64,000 nt of DNA from contig MU385785.1 of assembly GCA_022497155.1 (NCBI GenBank), forward strand, positions 62,001 through 126,000, read 5' to 3'. Below, one piece after another: positions 1 to 11,294 of this stretch. Positions within the stretch are counted from its first letter, which is position 1; every line of letters begins with the position of its first letter. The notes beneath the pieces were generated by a model, which was not told the origin of the DNA, made no database searches, and worked only from the letters and a program-made list of their open reading frames with translations. Both the position numbers and the translations under genes were made by a program. Source of the stretch: Whalleya microplaca. Its lineage: Eukaryota > Ascomycota > Sordariomycetes > Xylariales > Xylariaceae.

Positions 1-1351
1 TCAGCCCTACACGGCGTTCCTTAACACTTGATTCTCCATAAAGCCCAATATCGAGAGCTTACCTGCCAGCAAAGCATTGTCGTACTTACGACGAAGCATG
101 TATAAGGTAATATGTAGATACCTAATTGGATCTTATAGACTACGATCCACCAATCGTACGGCTCTTCCTCAGGGGTAAATGCGAGACAGGGTCCTATGGA
201 GCTTCCTCGACTCGTATGTTCCCATCCTCTACCTACCTTACCTTACCTCCTGGGTAAGCATACACACGTAGCCTTCAAATTGGAAGGCGTGGCAGCAACA
301 TATAGGAGCTTGCCACTGCCGCAGCGAAACTTCGACATCGAAGCTTCTATTGGTGGAGCAGATGATGGATGTAATTACCTACATATCATCGTAGTGGAAC
401 AACTGTCAAGGGCAGTGGGTACCGGGGAGAACATGTGGCTCCATCCTTCCATTACCAACTTGGCGGTTGAATCCACAGTCTGCAACGTGCCCCCTCCTCT
501 CCAGTATGTAGGAGGAAAAAAACTGCACCAGCATGTGATTGCTGTCGCTAATATGATGGAATGCAATTGGCATACTTTGCTGCACTATGACTGTTATCTT
601 GACGTATATCTCCGACCTATAAAACATTTATATTCTTCGACTTTTGTTTCATTTTCATAAAGATGTAGATAAGTTCAATTCGAGGACTATAAAATTGCTG
701 TACGTACATAACACATTCTTGTCAACCTCATTCCAAAAAGGTGGATGAAGCCCAATAAATTCAGCAATTGAGTGGGTGACCGTCCAGCCACAGGGTTCAT
801 TGTGCCACATGGGCATGGGTACTGTACATAATACATATGTCTGCGTATGTGTGGCATGTGTGTGGCTTGACTGCTTCAATAGGTCCCCGCTCGCTAAAGT
901 ACGGACTGTAGCACCAAACAGGTCTCCTCGACAACTCGAATTTCCCCACAAATACTTGGCCGAAGCACGCGCAATATTCCGATCCATTCACATCAATCAA
1001 TATCCATCGCTCCAAGCCGAAAAATAAAAAAGTACTTACATACATACCTTGCTAGCCTGTGCTCCTTTCGCTGATGAGCAGATAGGGCACTCCGTAATCA
1101 GTCAATCATGCGATCAATATTGCTCGTGCCCATAGCATTGTTCTAGAAAAAGATCACACCATTGGTCGACTATTCATAGCTGTGGACAAAAAGAAGAAGA
1201 AAAGAGTCCAGCTGCATATTTAAAACGACCATACGGAATATACGGATTACACATTATCTCGTTTTCCTCTTCTCCTCCCCCCGTCGTGGCCGACTGATAA
1301 GCGGCTCCAACCCGTCACCGACACTTCTCACCAGATTCGCTCCCACATGCA
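1..1351. other. Intergenic, no supported gene
   Basis: A 154-codon open frame at 196-660 shows no recognisable motif, its start context is unremarkable, and it is overlapped by open frames on the other strand, so I do not call it a gene. The last 150 bases before the next start are pyrimidine-rich (around 1261-1290), which is usual for a fungal core promoter. Confidence 0.5.
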
Positions 1352-3665
1352 ATGTCTGGTACAGTGTCAGGCACCATGAGAGGCACGCCGAGTCGCAACC
1401 AGGGACGAGGAGGTGCCGCTCCCGCTCCCACTTCCGCTCCTTTCAACAACACGACGCCGTCGCCCTCTTCCAATATCCCGCGGCCCGTCCACGAAACCCA
1501 CCCTCATCCGGGCCATTCCCAGCCCGCCCCTAGCGAGGCCGCCTCCGGAGTCAGTGCGAGCAGGCAGAAGCAGACGAAGCGGGATGAGGTATGACCTATA
1601 TGCATTATGTATATATATATATACATATATATATATGATATTATCTTTTTTTCTCTCTTACTCCTGTTATCCCTGCTTCCACACTCCTGTCTTTGGGTTA
1701 TAGTTACAATAACTACGTCATCCCTACCCAAGTCATGGACGCTAACCATCCCCCGCCAGGCCATCCGGCGAAAGCTGGAGAGCGACCTCTCCAAGAAGAA
1801 GCACCTCACGAGTCGGGCCCGTCACTCGCGCAAAGCGCCCCCGGGCACCGTCCTGGCCCTGAAGCCGAGCCCGGCCCTCCAGATCAAGCCCTCCACCACC
1901 GTCGCCGAAGCCGCCCAGCTTATGGCCGCCAAGCGAGAGGATTGCGTGTTGGTCACAGACGACAATGATCGAATCGCCGGTATCTTCACGGCCAAGGATC
2001 TGGCCTTCCGCGTTGTCGGCATCGGCCAGAAAGCCACCAATGTCACCATCGCCGAGATCATGACTAAGAACCCGCTATGTGCCCGCACCGATACGAGTGC
2101 TACGGATGCTCTGGACCTCATGGTTCGTAAGGGGTTCAGACATTTGCCCGTCATGGACGAGAACCAGGACATCTCCGGTGTCCTCGATATTACGAAGTGC
2201 TTCTACGATGCTATGGAGAAACTGGAACGGGCCTACTCGTCCTCTACGAAACTCTACGCCGCCCTGGAGGGTGTCCAGTCCGAACTCGGAACCAGCCAGC
2301 CCCAGCAGATCATCCAGTATGTCGAAGCGCTGCGCTCCAAGATGTCGGGCCCGACCCTGGAGTCCGTCCTGAACGGCATGCCGCCTACGACCGTCAGCGT
2401 CAGGACTTCCGTCAAGGAGGCCGCCATGTTGATGAAGGAGAACCACACTACCGCCGTGCTAGTTCAGGACCAAGGTCAGATTACGGGTATCTTCACGAGC
2501 AAGGATGTGGTCCTGCGCGTCATTGCGCCTGGCTTGGATCCTGGCAACTGCAGTGTGGTGCGTGTCATGACACCACACCCCGACTTTGCTCCTATGGATA
2601 TGAGCATTCAGGCGGCTCTTCGCAAGATGCACGGTTAGTATCCAACTAGCTAAACTACACAAGAGAAGAAGCGCAAGTTATGTCCCGCTAACATGGTGTC
2701 CAGATGGCCACTACCTCAATCTCCCTGTCATGAATGACCAGGGAGAGATCGTCGGCATGGTCGATGTCCTCAAGCTGACTTATGCGACACTTGAGCAAAT
2801 CAACACCATGTCGTCGGGCGACAGCGAAGGTCCTGCGTGGAACAAGTTCTGGCTGTCGCTGGATAACGAGACCGAGTCTATGGTGTCTGGTGAGGGGAGC
2901 CACCATCACCAGGGTACGGTTGCGTCTCGGTCCATGATGTCGCCTGATGCGAACCGGGAGCGCATTACGGACTCTGTTGCACCTGGAGATAGTGCTTCAC
3001 ACGTAGGCCTGGACGCATCGCCTCAACACTCCATGCTGGCCGAACAGTCTCCCGCCGATGTCCCGTTCGCGTTCAAGTTCAAGGCGCCGAGCGGTCGTGT
3101 GCACCGATTACAGGTTATCGCTAGCCAAGGCATCGAACATTTCGTTGAGATCGTCGTGTCGAAGCTTGGGAACGAAGTGGAGGCCATTGGCGGCGCACCG
3201 GAAGTGGAAGACGGCCAGCTGAGCCCAGGCGGCTTCGCCATGAGCTACCTGGACGACGAGGGCGACAGCGTGAGCATCACGACCGACCAGGACCTCATCG
3301 AGGCGGTCTTGTTGGCCCGCCACCATCACCACGAGAAGGTCGATCTCTTCGTGCACGATCCCGAGAAGCCGCCAGTGGCCGCCACCGCTCCGGCGCCTGA
3401 GAGCGCCATCCCCACGCCTCCCGCAAGCGCCGTGCCCTCGAACATGCGCCGCAGAAGAACTGCTCAAGAGGACGACGAGGACGATGACAGCGAGGAGGAC
3501 GACTTCGCCACGGTTAGACACCGGAAGAGAACCCACTCGCACGCCGCCGAGCCGGAGCAGGTCATCGCCGGCGTGCCCAACGAGCTGCTGCTGCCCGGTG
3601 CCATCGTCACCCTGGCCTTCGTCATAGTGGGCGTGTTTGCCATTTCTAGGGTCTCAAGCCGCTGA
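1352..3665 (+). CDS. CBS-domain and PB1-domain membrane-anchored protein (Mug70-like)
   Basis: Three exons (1352-1588, 1760-2633, 2704-3665) give 690 residues. The first intron ends with a CTAAC branch site and CAG, the second starts GTTAGT, and all phases fit. After a Ser/Pro-rich N-terminus come four CBS motifs, roughly residues 105-240 and 270-410, each with the hydrophobic strand followed by a GIFT or GVLD turn (for example AGIFTAKDLAFRVV and TGIFTSKDVVLRVI). A PB1 fold lies near residues 480-570, then an acidic/basic linker and one membrane segment at the extreme C-terminus (LLLPGAIVTLAFVIVGVFAI). CBS pairs bind adenine nucleotides and PB1 mediates dimerisation; this architecture matches the fungal family that includes S. 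pombe meiotically up-regulated mug70. The tail anchor suggests an ER or outer-membrane location (inference). Intron 1 carries a (TA)n tract. Confidence 0.88.
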
Positions 3666-4249
3666 GCTGAGAAAGCAACTCAAAGACGGGGGGGGCTTTG
3701 GGGGGCAGGGAGGATTTTGCGGCGAGTGCATTGTTGCCACGGGGCGTTTTCCTAGGGAGGGAGAGAGACCGCGGCCAGTTGGTACCGAGTGAGAGTTTCT
3801 GGAGGGGGGAAGCTGTAGATAGGTACTTAGGACAGACAATGCATAGACTAATAAAGAAAGACTCAATTCAATTATGAATACTCTTGTGTGGTATGTTGGA
3901 GGAACGCCTTGTGCATACCGTAGAGTTGAGCCAAATAATTATTATCAAGTTATAAATATTTCCCTCCGTTTCTTCTGTTGATGAATTATAAATACTAGAA
4001 TGGTGAAACCGCATCTTTACGACTAGGTATCATACGATGAGCCTCAAATATGCACGTATCCCACATATCCCACATATCCAATTCATGCAATAGGTAGGTT
4101 ATCGGGCCGGCACGGAGAGACATTTTCCCTATAATCCCTGAGCCGAAGTCTTGGCAACCGGATCCAATTCGCATCAATCTGCAAAAAGTCGCCAGACAGC
4201 TCCGTGACGCTACAATATCGTCCATGAGATCGGTATAGGAGCGGCAGCC
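3666..4249. other. Intergenic, no supported gene
   Basis: 3' flank of the CBS gene and promoter of the uS2m gene, which is transcribed in the same direction. I see no RNA gene and no repeat. Confidence 0.6.
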
Positions 4250-5611
4250 ATGATTATAAGAGAGTTCGGCGTTCGCCAAGGTACATTGAACCTTCAATTC
4301 TGCCATTGCAATAGCTGACACACCCTTTCCAGCCCGCAGGGCCCTGGCAGCCGCGCCATTGCGCCAGACCTACCGTCTTCGAGCCATGTCCACACAACCG
4401 ACCACGCCACCACTAGAAGAAGCCGATCCGGCCCTGTCCGCGGCCCTCGAGTCCTCATCCCCCTCTCCCGCCGGCACCAGCACCACCGCCCAACCGCCCT
4501 CGATATTTACCCACCACGCAACCCCGGCGCCGACGCGGCGGAAGCGGCCCGCGCCGCCAGACACGACAGTCTCGGACTTCGAGACGGCAGCGGCTTTGAA
4601 GCGGAAGATCGGCCGCATCGGCGCGCGCGTAGAACGCCCCTACCGGCCCTCGCACGTCTTCGTGCGGCCCCCCGGCCCCCAGGACGTCACGCTCGAGCTG
4701 CTGATGGCCTCGCAGGCGCACATGGGCCACCACACGTCGCTGTGGAACCCGGCCAACGCGCGCTACATCTACGGGATCCGCGCGGGGATCCACATCATCT
4801 CGCTCGAGCAGACGGCGGCGCACCTGCGGCGCGCCGCGCGCGTGGTCGAGGATATCGCGTACGCGGGCGGGCTGATCCTGTTTGTTGGAACGCGCCCGGG
4901 GCAGACGCAGATGGTTACGCAGGCGGCGACGCTCGCGCGCGCGTGCCATTTGTTCACGAAGTGGACGCCGGGGTCGATTACCAATAGCGATGTCATTCTC
5001 GCGGGCATGCAGATGCAGATGTTGGACGAGAACGATCAGCCTGTGGAGTCGATGGACCGCCATTTGAGCGAGCGCAGACCGCTGGTCCCGGATCTGGTGG
5101 TTTGTTTGAACCCCGCGGAGAATTACGTGTTGTTGCATGAGTGCGCGTTGGCGAATGTGCCGACGATTGGGGTTATTGATACGAATGTCGAGCCCTCGTG
5201 GGTCACGTACGCCATCCCGGCCAACGACGATAGGTATGTGTGAATCCATTCTGTTGAGTTGTATTGTTCTTCTCGATTTTAGTTCTATCTCCGGACTATA
5301 TATAATATGGTTACAGCATTGGTACTGACATGGTGATGGACAGCAACCGATGCCTCGCCGTCATCAGCAGCGTCCTCGGCCGCGCCGGCCAGATGGGCCA
5401 CGAGCGCCGGCTCGAGGCCGCGAAGCACGGGCGGGTGACATGGAGCACGCCGCTCGACACCAAGAAATTCATCAACCGGCAGCGTGCCGATGAAGCGAGA
5501 GAACAACGAGAGTCCATGCAGTATAACCCGTCCTCTGACCAGCCGTTGGACAACCAGCTGTACAAAACGCCGCCGTTGGATAACCAGCTGGATAAAACGT
5601 CGCCGTCTTGA
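4250..5611 (+). CDS. MRP4: Mitochondrial small ribosomal subunit protein uS2m (MRP4)
   Basis: Three exons (4250-4280, 4333-5233, 5344-5611) encode 399 residues. The first exon is only 31 nt (MIIREFGVRQ plus one base). It joins at CCAG 4329-4332, with an upstream GCTGAC branch site, to an Arg- and Ala-rich stretch, and together they make a typical mitochondrial presequence. Starting instead at the ATG at 4386 would lose that presequence. The S2 fold follows: LLMASQAHMGHHTSLWNP, RYIYGIRAGIHIISLEQT, GGLILFVGTRPG, LFTKWTPGSITN, PDLVVCLNPAENYVLLHECA and VPTIGVIDTNVEPS are all classic RpsB blocks. The protein belongs to the mitoribosomal small subunit in the matrix. The C-terminal tail is low-complexity, with an imperfect repeat around DNQLYKT and DNQLDKT. 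Confidence 0.93.
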
Positions 5612-6412
5612 GGCCGTGTACGTATGCGCCGTGCGAGGCAGGACAAGATAGAGCCGCCTAACCTAGACAGGCTACCGGTTACATAGGTCGTGTTGAAGCT
5701 AGGACAGTCCCAGTCGTCAATGTAAATTGTTGTATCCATGGACTTGTGTGTGTGTACATGATCACAGCGGCCTTCTCCCTGGGTATCTTCTTCCACTGGC
5801 TTATAGTCGGCCCTGAGGAATCACCACAATTTCGAGTGTTGTTAGAAAGAGTCGCCTTGGGCCTTTCCGTATGTAGGGTTCAACAATGTCGACTTGATTC
5901 TTAGATATTGGACTTGAAAAGTGACTATGGTAGGTTCTTATGATTGTATTAGGTAAGGTTAAGACATCTACGACATTAATGATATATCCCTTTTAGATTC
6001 GCACATTACTACCCGTTCCCCTTTACGCCTTTAAACATCGTCCCTCGTTAGTACCGAGCACCTCCTATTTGGATATCCCCTTCAATCTTGAATTGTTCTC
6101 CCATCAACTCCCTCAACGCCCCCTTGGATATGTAGGCTCTGCGCATAGAAGCGTCTGAGTGGAAGCGCATTGCACTGATTGTAGTGCACATGCTTCTCAC
6201 GCGACTGGTATCGCATTCTGCCTCCCGCCTTGCCGTATAAATGAACATAATAGCTCCAACCGGTCCCTATTGCAACTCGTGCCGTGCAGGTTGCCTGCAC
6301 CCCGCCATCTCGGGCTTCTTGTGCTAGGTATCCGAGTGCTCGATGGTTGCTTTCCCGTGTAAATGCAAGTAAAATTATGTCGTTGATAGTAGAGAATTGG
6401 TGGATTTCAGTC
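5612..6412. other. Intergenic, no supported gene
   Basis: Convergent 3' flanks of the uS2m gene and the small minus-strand ORF. Open frames here lack domains and overlap on both strands. Confidence 0.5.
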
Positions 6413-6646
6413 TCAGTTCTTCGTTTGCGTCTTGGGCTTGCTGCTGTCTTCTTGTTCTTCTTCTGGCTCCGGTTGCGTCGCATCAATCCATGCCACGAAG
6501 CGGGGGTCAACGGGGTCGGTCCGGAGGTCGACGGCCTCCTCCCGGTCCTTGGCCTCGCTATCGGCTGGGGGGTCTTGCGCCCTTGCGGGATCGGAGCTGG
6601 GCTCGGAGGAACTGGGCTGCGGGTTGTTGGAGTTGACGGAACTCAT
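6413..6646 (-). CDS. Small acidic hypothetical protein (77 aa)
   Basis: The single-exon frame encodes 77 residues. It is rich in Ser, Pro, Asp, Glu and Gln, ends in a basic tail (KPKTQTKN), and has no membrane segment or signal peptide. The start codon sits in a near-ideal Kozak context (CGCCACCATG), the main reason to call it. The only block that looks structured is DPVDPRFVAWIDA near residues 44-56. I do not recognise the family. It could be the first exon of a longer gene, but I saw no convincing donor before the stop. A non-coding explanation remains possible. Confidence 0.45.
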   Translation of the reverse strand: MSSVNSNNPQPSSSEPSSDPARAQDPPADSEAKDREEAVDLRTDPVDPRFVAWIDATQPEPEEEQEDSSKPKTQTKN

Positions 6647-9600
6647 GGTGGCGATTGATAAGATGGTTTTTTGTAGCGGATAGATAGCTGGGCAGGCGTG
6701 TGTAACAGTCTGGTATATATATTAGAAATTCAGATATCGCTTTTGCAGCTACTTGATATAAGGTAGTTTTATTAGATTGAAATGGGATCCATGGTGGTGA
6801 AGAACGGCACCTTGGGATTGATTCGTCGTCTAATAAATATGGCGGTGGTACAACCACCCGAGGGGAAAGAAAAAACAAAGAGGGTATGATGAGCAACTAA
6901 CATCGCTGGTGATACTCGTAATCTTGAACAATGCATAGTAATAACTCCTAAGCCAACATGACCGTCATTATTATGCTCGATTGGATTGGAGGCTTTGGGG
7001 CGTACATAGCACAGGTATTGCGTCTCGACCTCCACCAAAAGGGCAGGCCATCCGGGACCTACAGCCGAGCATAAAGTCACTAGCCCACCCATATAATTTG
7101 CTGAATTAAAAACGCTGGCGCGGCCCATGATAAACGCTCTGCTAACGCTTTATCCAAATAATAAAATAAGCTTTCTGGAGGTTCCGATGTTCTGTTTCAA
7201 TCTGCCATCTTTCGTGCTAAAACTAAATGAGCCCTCTTCATCTTCTACTAGCGGGAACTCCCTTCATTATATCTATGCGCAAGCAAAACCACTAGACAGC
7301 GACGAGGGAAATGCAGAACCAACTTGAGAACCAATGAAAGGATTGAAGGGTGAAGGGAAGGGATTTCATAAGCTGCGGCACAGCAATCAGGAAATCGAAT
7401 CACTTATTAGGTATGGCTATCCGCTACAACTGTGTAGTATGGTACAGTTCGCAGTATGGTTCGACTTAAAAGCATCAACGCTGGGCCGCGATATGATCGG
7501 CAAGACAATCACATATCGTGGAGAGTATCCTCTGTAAACAGTGGCCTCCAGGCGAGCTTGGACCTCGAACATGAATCGCCGGGCCAGAAGTTGGTGATTG
7601 ATTGAACGGTGATTGCATACACATCAAATATCCAACCCCATGCCCCCCAATTTACAACCAATGTTACATCGGAACGACGAACCGAGCACACACACACACA
7701 CATACACAATGGACGTTGAGGGTTTCGCTAGGTACTACCGGACTTGGCTGCTTAGTTCAGCAGCCTGTTGGTCGATATCAAAAAGAAACAATGCGACATG
7801 CCTGATTGGACTCGATTAGTTCCGTTACAGAATCCCCCCCCCCTCCCCCCAATGCACGTTGGTTGTGCGCGATTCGGCAGATGACTGGCATAGGTAACAA
7901 ATCCTGGTTTCCGCCTCGGCTACTGGTGGAACGTGAGATTGGGCGGCCGGCGCGGAGCCGCATTGGTACATATGCAACCGAAGATATAGGTAAAGCTTTG
8001 CCCGGTCGGAGAAGCAAGGGACTCGGGCTCGGGCCGAACAGCAGTCTGGGAGAGCAGATAACAGCATTTCGGGAGCTTGCCGCCTCTTGGCATGGGACGA
8101 TGATCATTCTGGGGTTGGCATACCTACTTCCCCAAGTTCCATGGTACAGAGGTTAGATGCTATCTTCGCATTGTCCAGCCTCCAGGTCATTTCCAGTCAC
8201 TACCTATTTATGTGGTGTAGCCGACAAGTAGGGTTAATCAGAAGTATAGCTTGTCTTCCCTTTCTATTTCCATGTCCAGCCCGTCTACGAGCAAGTTCAT
8301 TCGAAGAATGCTATACCTGGTTGTTAACATATGACTACCTGGGGACCCTATATTATGTGCAGTTATATATACGTAGGTATTACTGCTACCCATTCCAAGA
8401 TTGTCGTACGTCAAATAAGCTCTTGTGCATTACATTGCTTAATCTAATGCTAGCACAGTTTCATACGTATAGCTTTGGATCGTCATCTACTCAATCCCAA
8501 ACGCATCATACCTTTCGTCAAGCATAGATGTTTCTATGTATATTGCAAGACGATAGCTAGGGAAGAACGCTTGGGCAACCGCCATCGGGAAATTCTCGAT
8601 TGCCGTAGCGGTTCCACGATGTTATTCGAGCTATTTCTATTATCTTGTTCTCGAAACAAACGAAGTCGAGCATCGCCTTAACCAACTAGGTAGGAAAGCT
8701 GCAGGTCATGCGAGCTTAGCCATATCGAGCCGGATCATTATCTTGTCCACTCAGCATATATGTTACTCAAGTTTTGGTATTGCTTCACATACTGATTGTG
8801 TCAACTCTTAGAATACGCAGCCAACGATAATATTCAAAGTACTGATAGAGATCTATGATTGTGGATCTGACTAATATAAACCACAGTGACGGTTCCGACT
8901 GCTATTGTTGAAACCTTGGTATTCCATCATCGTTGTCATCCAGTAATCCGCCTGGGGAATATTCTGAGAGTCGGCGAAAGCAAGCTGGATCAACTTGCTG
9001 TTAAGCCTTTCAGACATTACGTATTCTAATCACAAACGTACTGGATGTGGTCAACATATACAGACATTGACATCCATTCTAAGACCAACAACTAGCCAAC
9101 AGCTCCTTAAGATAATCGAGGTACTGGCAAGCATAGCTTACCTGGTATGTGAGTCCAGATAACCAGACCGAGATTTGCCGAAGTAAATCTTCGCAGATTT
9201 TCTTGGTTGGATCATGACTTTTCTAAACACGTGTAACGAAGCGAAAGAAAAGATATCCAATGTGAATCTTTGTATGGCCATTTCTACCCACGCTGAGTTG
9301 TCACAACTCTTATTTATTTCGACATGGTTTAGGGTTGAGGCATACTACTCTATGGGCCTACATGTTGTTTCCGCCTGTACGTATATAAGGGGACCCTGTC
9401 TGTTTCTATCCCCACTTACACATATCATTATACTTCTCAACTCTTAGCATTATACTCGCCTAAACCCCATGAACAAAGTTTCAGGGGAGCTAAGACATCT
9501 TTGGGCAGTTCTAAGTGTCCTGTTATACCATCAGTAATTTTCGTTACAATCTTTCTTCTGCTGATTCTGCTGATACGCCAACAGAAGCTATCCCGCAGGT

Positions 9601-10369
9601 TGAAAATATATCTCAACAACAGAAACAGGAGTAAGCTAACTTACCCTCTCAAGTTATTAGAATTAGCTCCAAGCCATATCAGTATTATCATCATAACACA
9701 TATAAAAATCAGTGTGGAGAACGTGTCGCACATATACTAGATAGGGAGTACTGATATATTTATAATAATGCTACATTCTTATGAGAAGTGAGATTATTCT
9801 GTCTCAAGGAGTGCCAGCTTGAGGGTGTTAAGGTTCATGATTACCCTTCCAGCAGTGATTATACCCCTAGAAGCATGGTGATTAGTAATGAGAATTAGCC
9901 AGACAACTCTATTCATATTCGTGGATGCTAGGCCTATTTTAGGTGATCCCACCAAACGTCTGTTTAGGAATCAATACGCGAGGCGAGCTTTCGTTCCTCA
10001 TAACCCTCTACCTTACACACTTTATTCCCTATGTATAAAGCCTATTTGGTAGGACTTTAGATAGGAACTACACCGTTTTTTTAGGATGACCATGTTCAAT
10101 TTTGAATCCTTTGTTTTCTCGCCTTCTCCCTCTCTGTGGGCCTTCTTTCTACGTAATGTATAGTCGTGAATGATAAGTAAAGTTAGCAAATAGACCTTAG
10201 GATCCGTAAATTGCATGTAATTGGCAAGTCACGGGGGTGGTAGAATAGTACTGAGCGACGAATCGGAGCCGATTGATTGCTTATGCAATTAATATAGAGA
10301 TACCGGGACCGGCTACGAACCCCCTCTGCATCAAGTGGAGGAATCAAGAATATACCTTATAAGATATGA
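6647..10369. other. Gene-poor, AT-rich intergenic region
   Basis: About 3.7 kb with no frame I would defend. It contains short low-complexity runs: an AC-rich run near 7688-7706 and a C-rich tract near 7832-7850. The frames at 7806-8156 and 8087-8527 lack domains, and the second is a run of unrelated residues crossing the first. Base composition becomes more AT-rich from about 8.7 kb towards the LTR. This could be decayed repeat sequence, but I could not align it to anything else in the window. Confidence 0.5.
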
Positions 10370-10576
10370 TATCACAATAAGAAGCGTATTAGTTATAGTG
10401 TCTCAAGCCTTTGGATCTCAGAGCAATGAGTGCTCCGAGATCCCTGTTGCTTAAAAGGGATCCTCTAAGCTGTTTACGATCTCGCAGATCTTAGACCTTT
10501 ATATATAATTCTTTTTGACAGGTAGAGTGATTACGGGATCACCTAAATGCTTATTGTACATACTGTAACTGTGATA
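10370..10576 (+). mobile_element. Solo LTR, copy A (207 bp)
   Basis: This copy begins TATCACAATAAG and ends CTGTAACTGTGATA, and it is flanked by a perfect 5-bp target-site duplication TATGA (10365-10369 and 10577-10581). It aligns over its length with the copies at 33157-33354, 25586-25968 and 27587-27719. Three of these start TGTCAC and two have an intact CA at one end. The ends therefore fit the TG..CA rule of LTR retrotransposons, with TG and CA changed to TA by C-to-T (RIP-type) mutation. No internal retroelement region is present, so this is a solo LTR left by recombination. Copia or Gypsy origin cannot be decided. Confidence 0.8.
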
Positions 10577-10637
10577 TATGAGTACGTATGAAGTGGTTTA
10601 AAATAATTCGATAGTATGTTGTAACTAGACAGAGATA

Positions 10638-11294
10638 ATCACAGAGCGAAACGGTTAAAGTCACTGTGTATTAACCTAATATAGTTAGATAGACTAGGTA
10701 CGTACCTTACGGTACGTTTTTCTAACAAATGGATGTACTATCTCTACCACCACACAACTCAACAGACCCCTTCAACAACAACTGAAGCAACACACTGCTT
10801 AAGGCCCAATCCCTTCAAAACTGCAATAATATTCAAACGCACACGTTTTATTATCTTATCTGATCTAATCTGACTGTCAACGAGAAATCAATTTTCTTGT
10901 ACGCAAATTGGATTTTTCAGGGATAACATAATTTACATGTGCAACGCCCACCCCTTGCCCCTGACCTCCCTGGCCTCCGGTTTAAGGGCCTTTAAAAGAA
11001 TTAGCTTGTTGCTGATCAGGTAAATCAGGTAATGGAGGAGGAATAGGATCATCTAATTCAAATAAAAGTAAGTTATTATCCTTAAGGTGGTTTGGGTCAG
11101 CTAATTCAGTCACATTGATGGCTTTAATTGAAGGTGTTGTACAATAAGAGGTTATTGAAGGAAATATTTGAAAATGCCAGACTGTTAGAAAAGCTACTTG
11201 TGTTTGTTAGAAAAGTGTACCGCAAGGTACGTACCTAACCTATCTAACTGTGTTAAGTTGATACACAGTGACTTTAACCGTTTCGATCACAGAG
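10638..11294. mobile_element. Non-autonomous Mutator-like (MULE) element, copy 1
   Basis: The element spans 10647-11285 (639 bp), with imperfect terminal inverted repeats of 83 bp (10647-10729 and 11203-11285) starting CGAAACGGTTAAAGTCACTG. It is flanked by a perfect 9-bp direct duplication ATCACAGAG (10638-10646 and 11286-11294). Long TIRs with a 9-bp duplication are the hallmark of the Mutator/Hop superfamily. Inside, on the minus strand, a start-less open frame of about 75 codons ends at 10982. It carries an acidic, proline-rich C-terminal-like stretch (DDPIPPPLPDLPDQQQANS) and may be a transposase tail. No catalytic domain remains. A diverged second copy lies at 56994-57649. Confidence 0.85.

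Noticed and set aside
196..660. 154-codon open frame on the plus strand
   Set aside because: No motif, no start context, overlapping open frames on the other strand; chance frame in intergenic DNA.
4455..5249. 264-codon minus-strand frame opposite uS2m
   Set aside because: Antisense shadow of a GC-rich coding exon with Arg-rich random composition.
10370..10576. Tc1/mariner MITE with TA duplication
   Set aside because: First suspected because the ends are TA-TCAC; comparing four copies showed 5-bp duplications and TG..CA-derived ends, which fits solo LTRs better.
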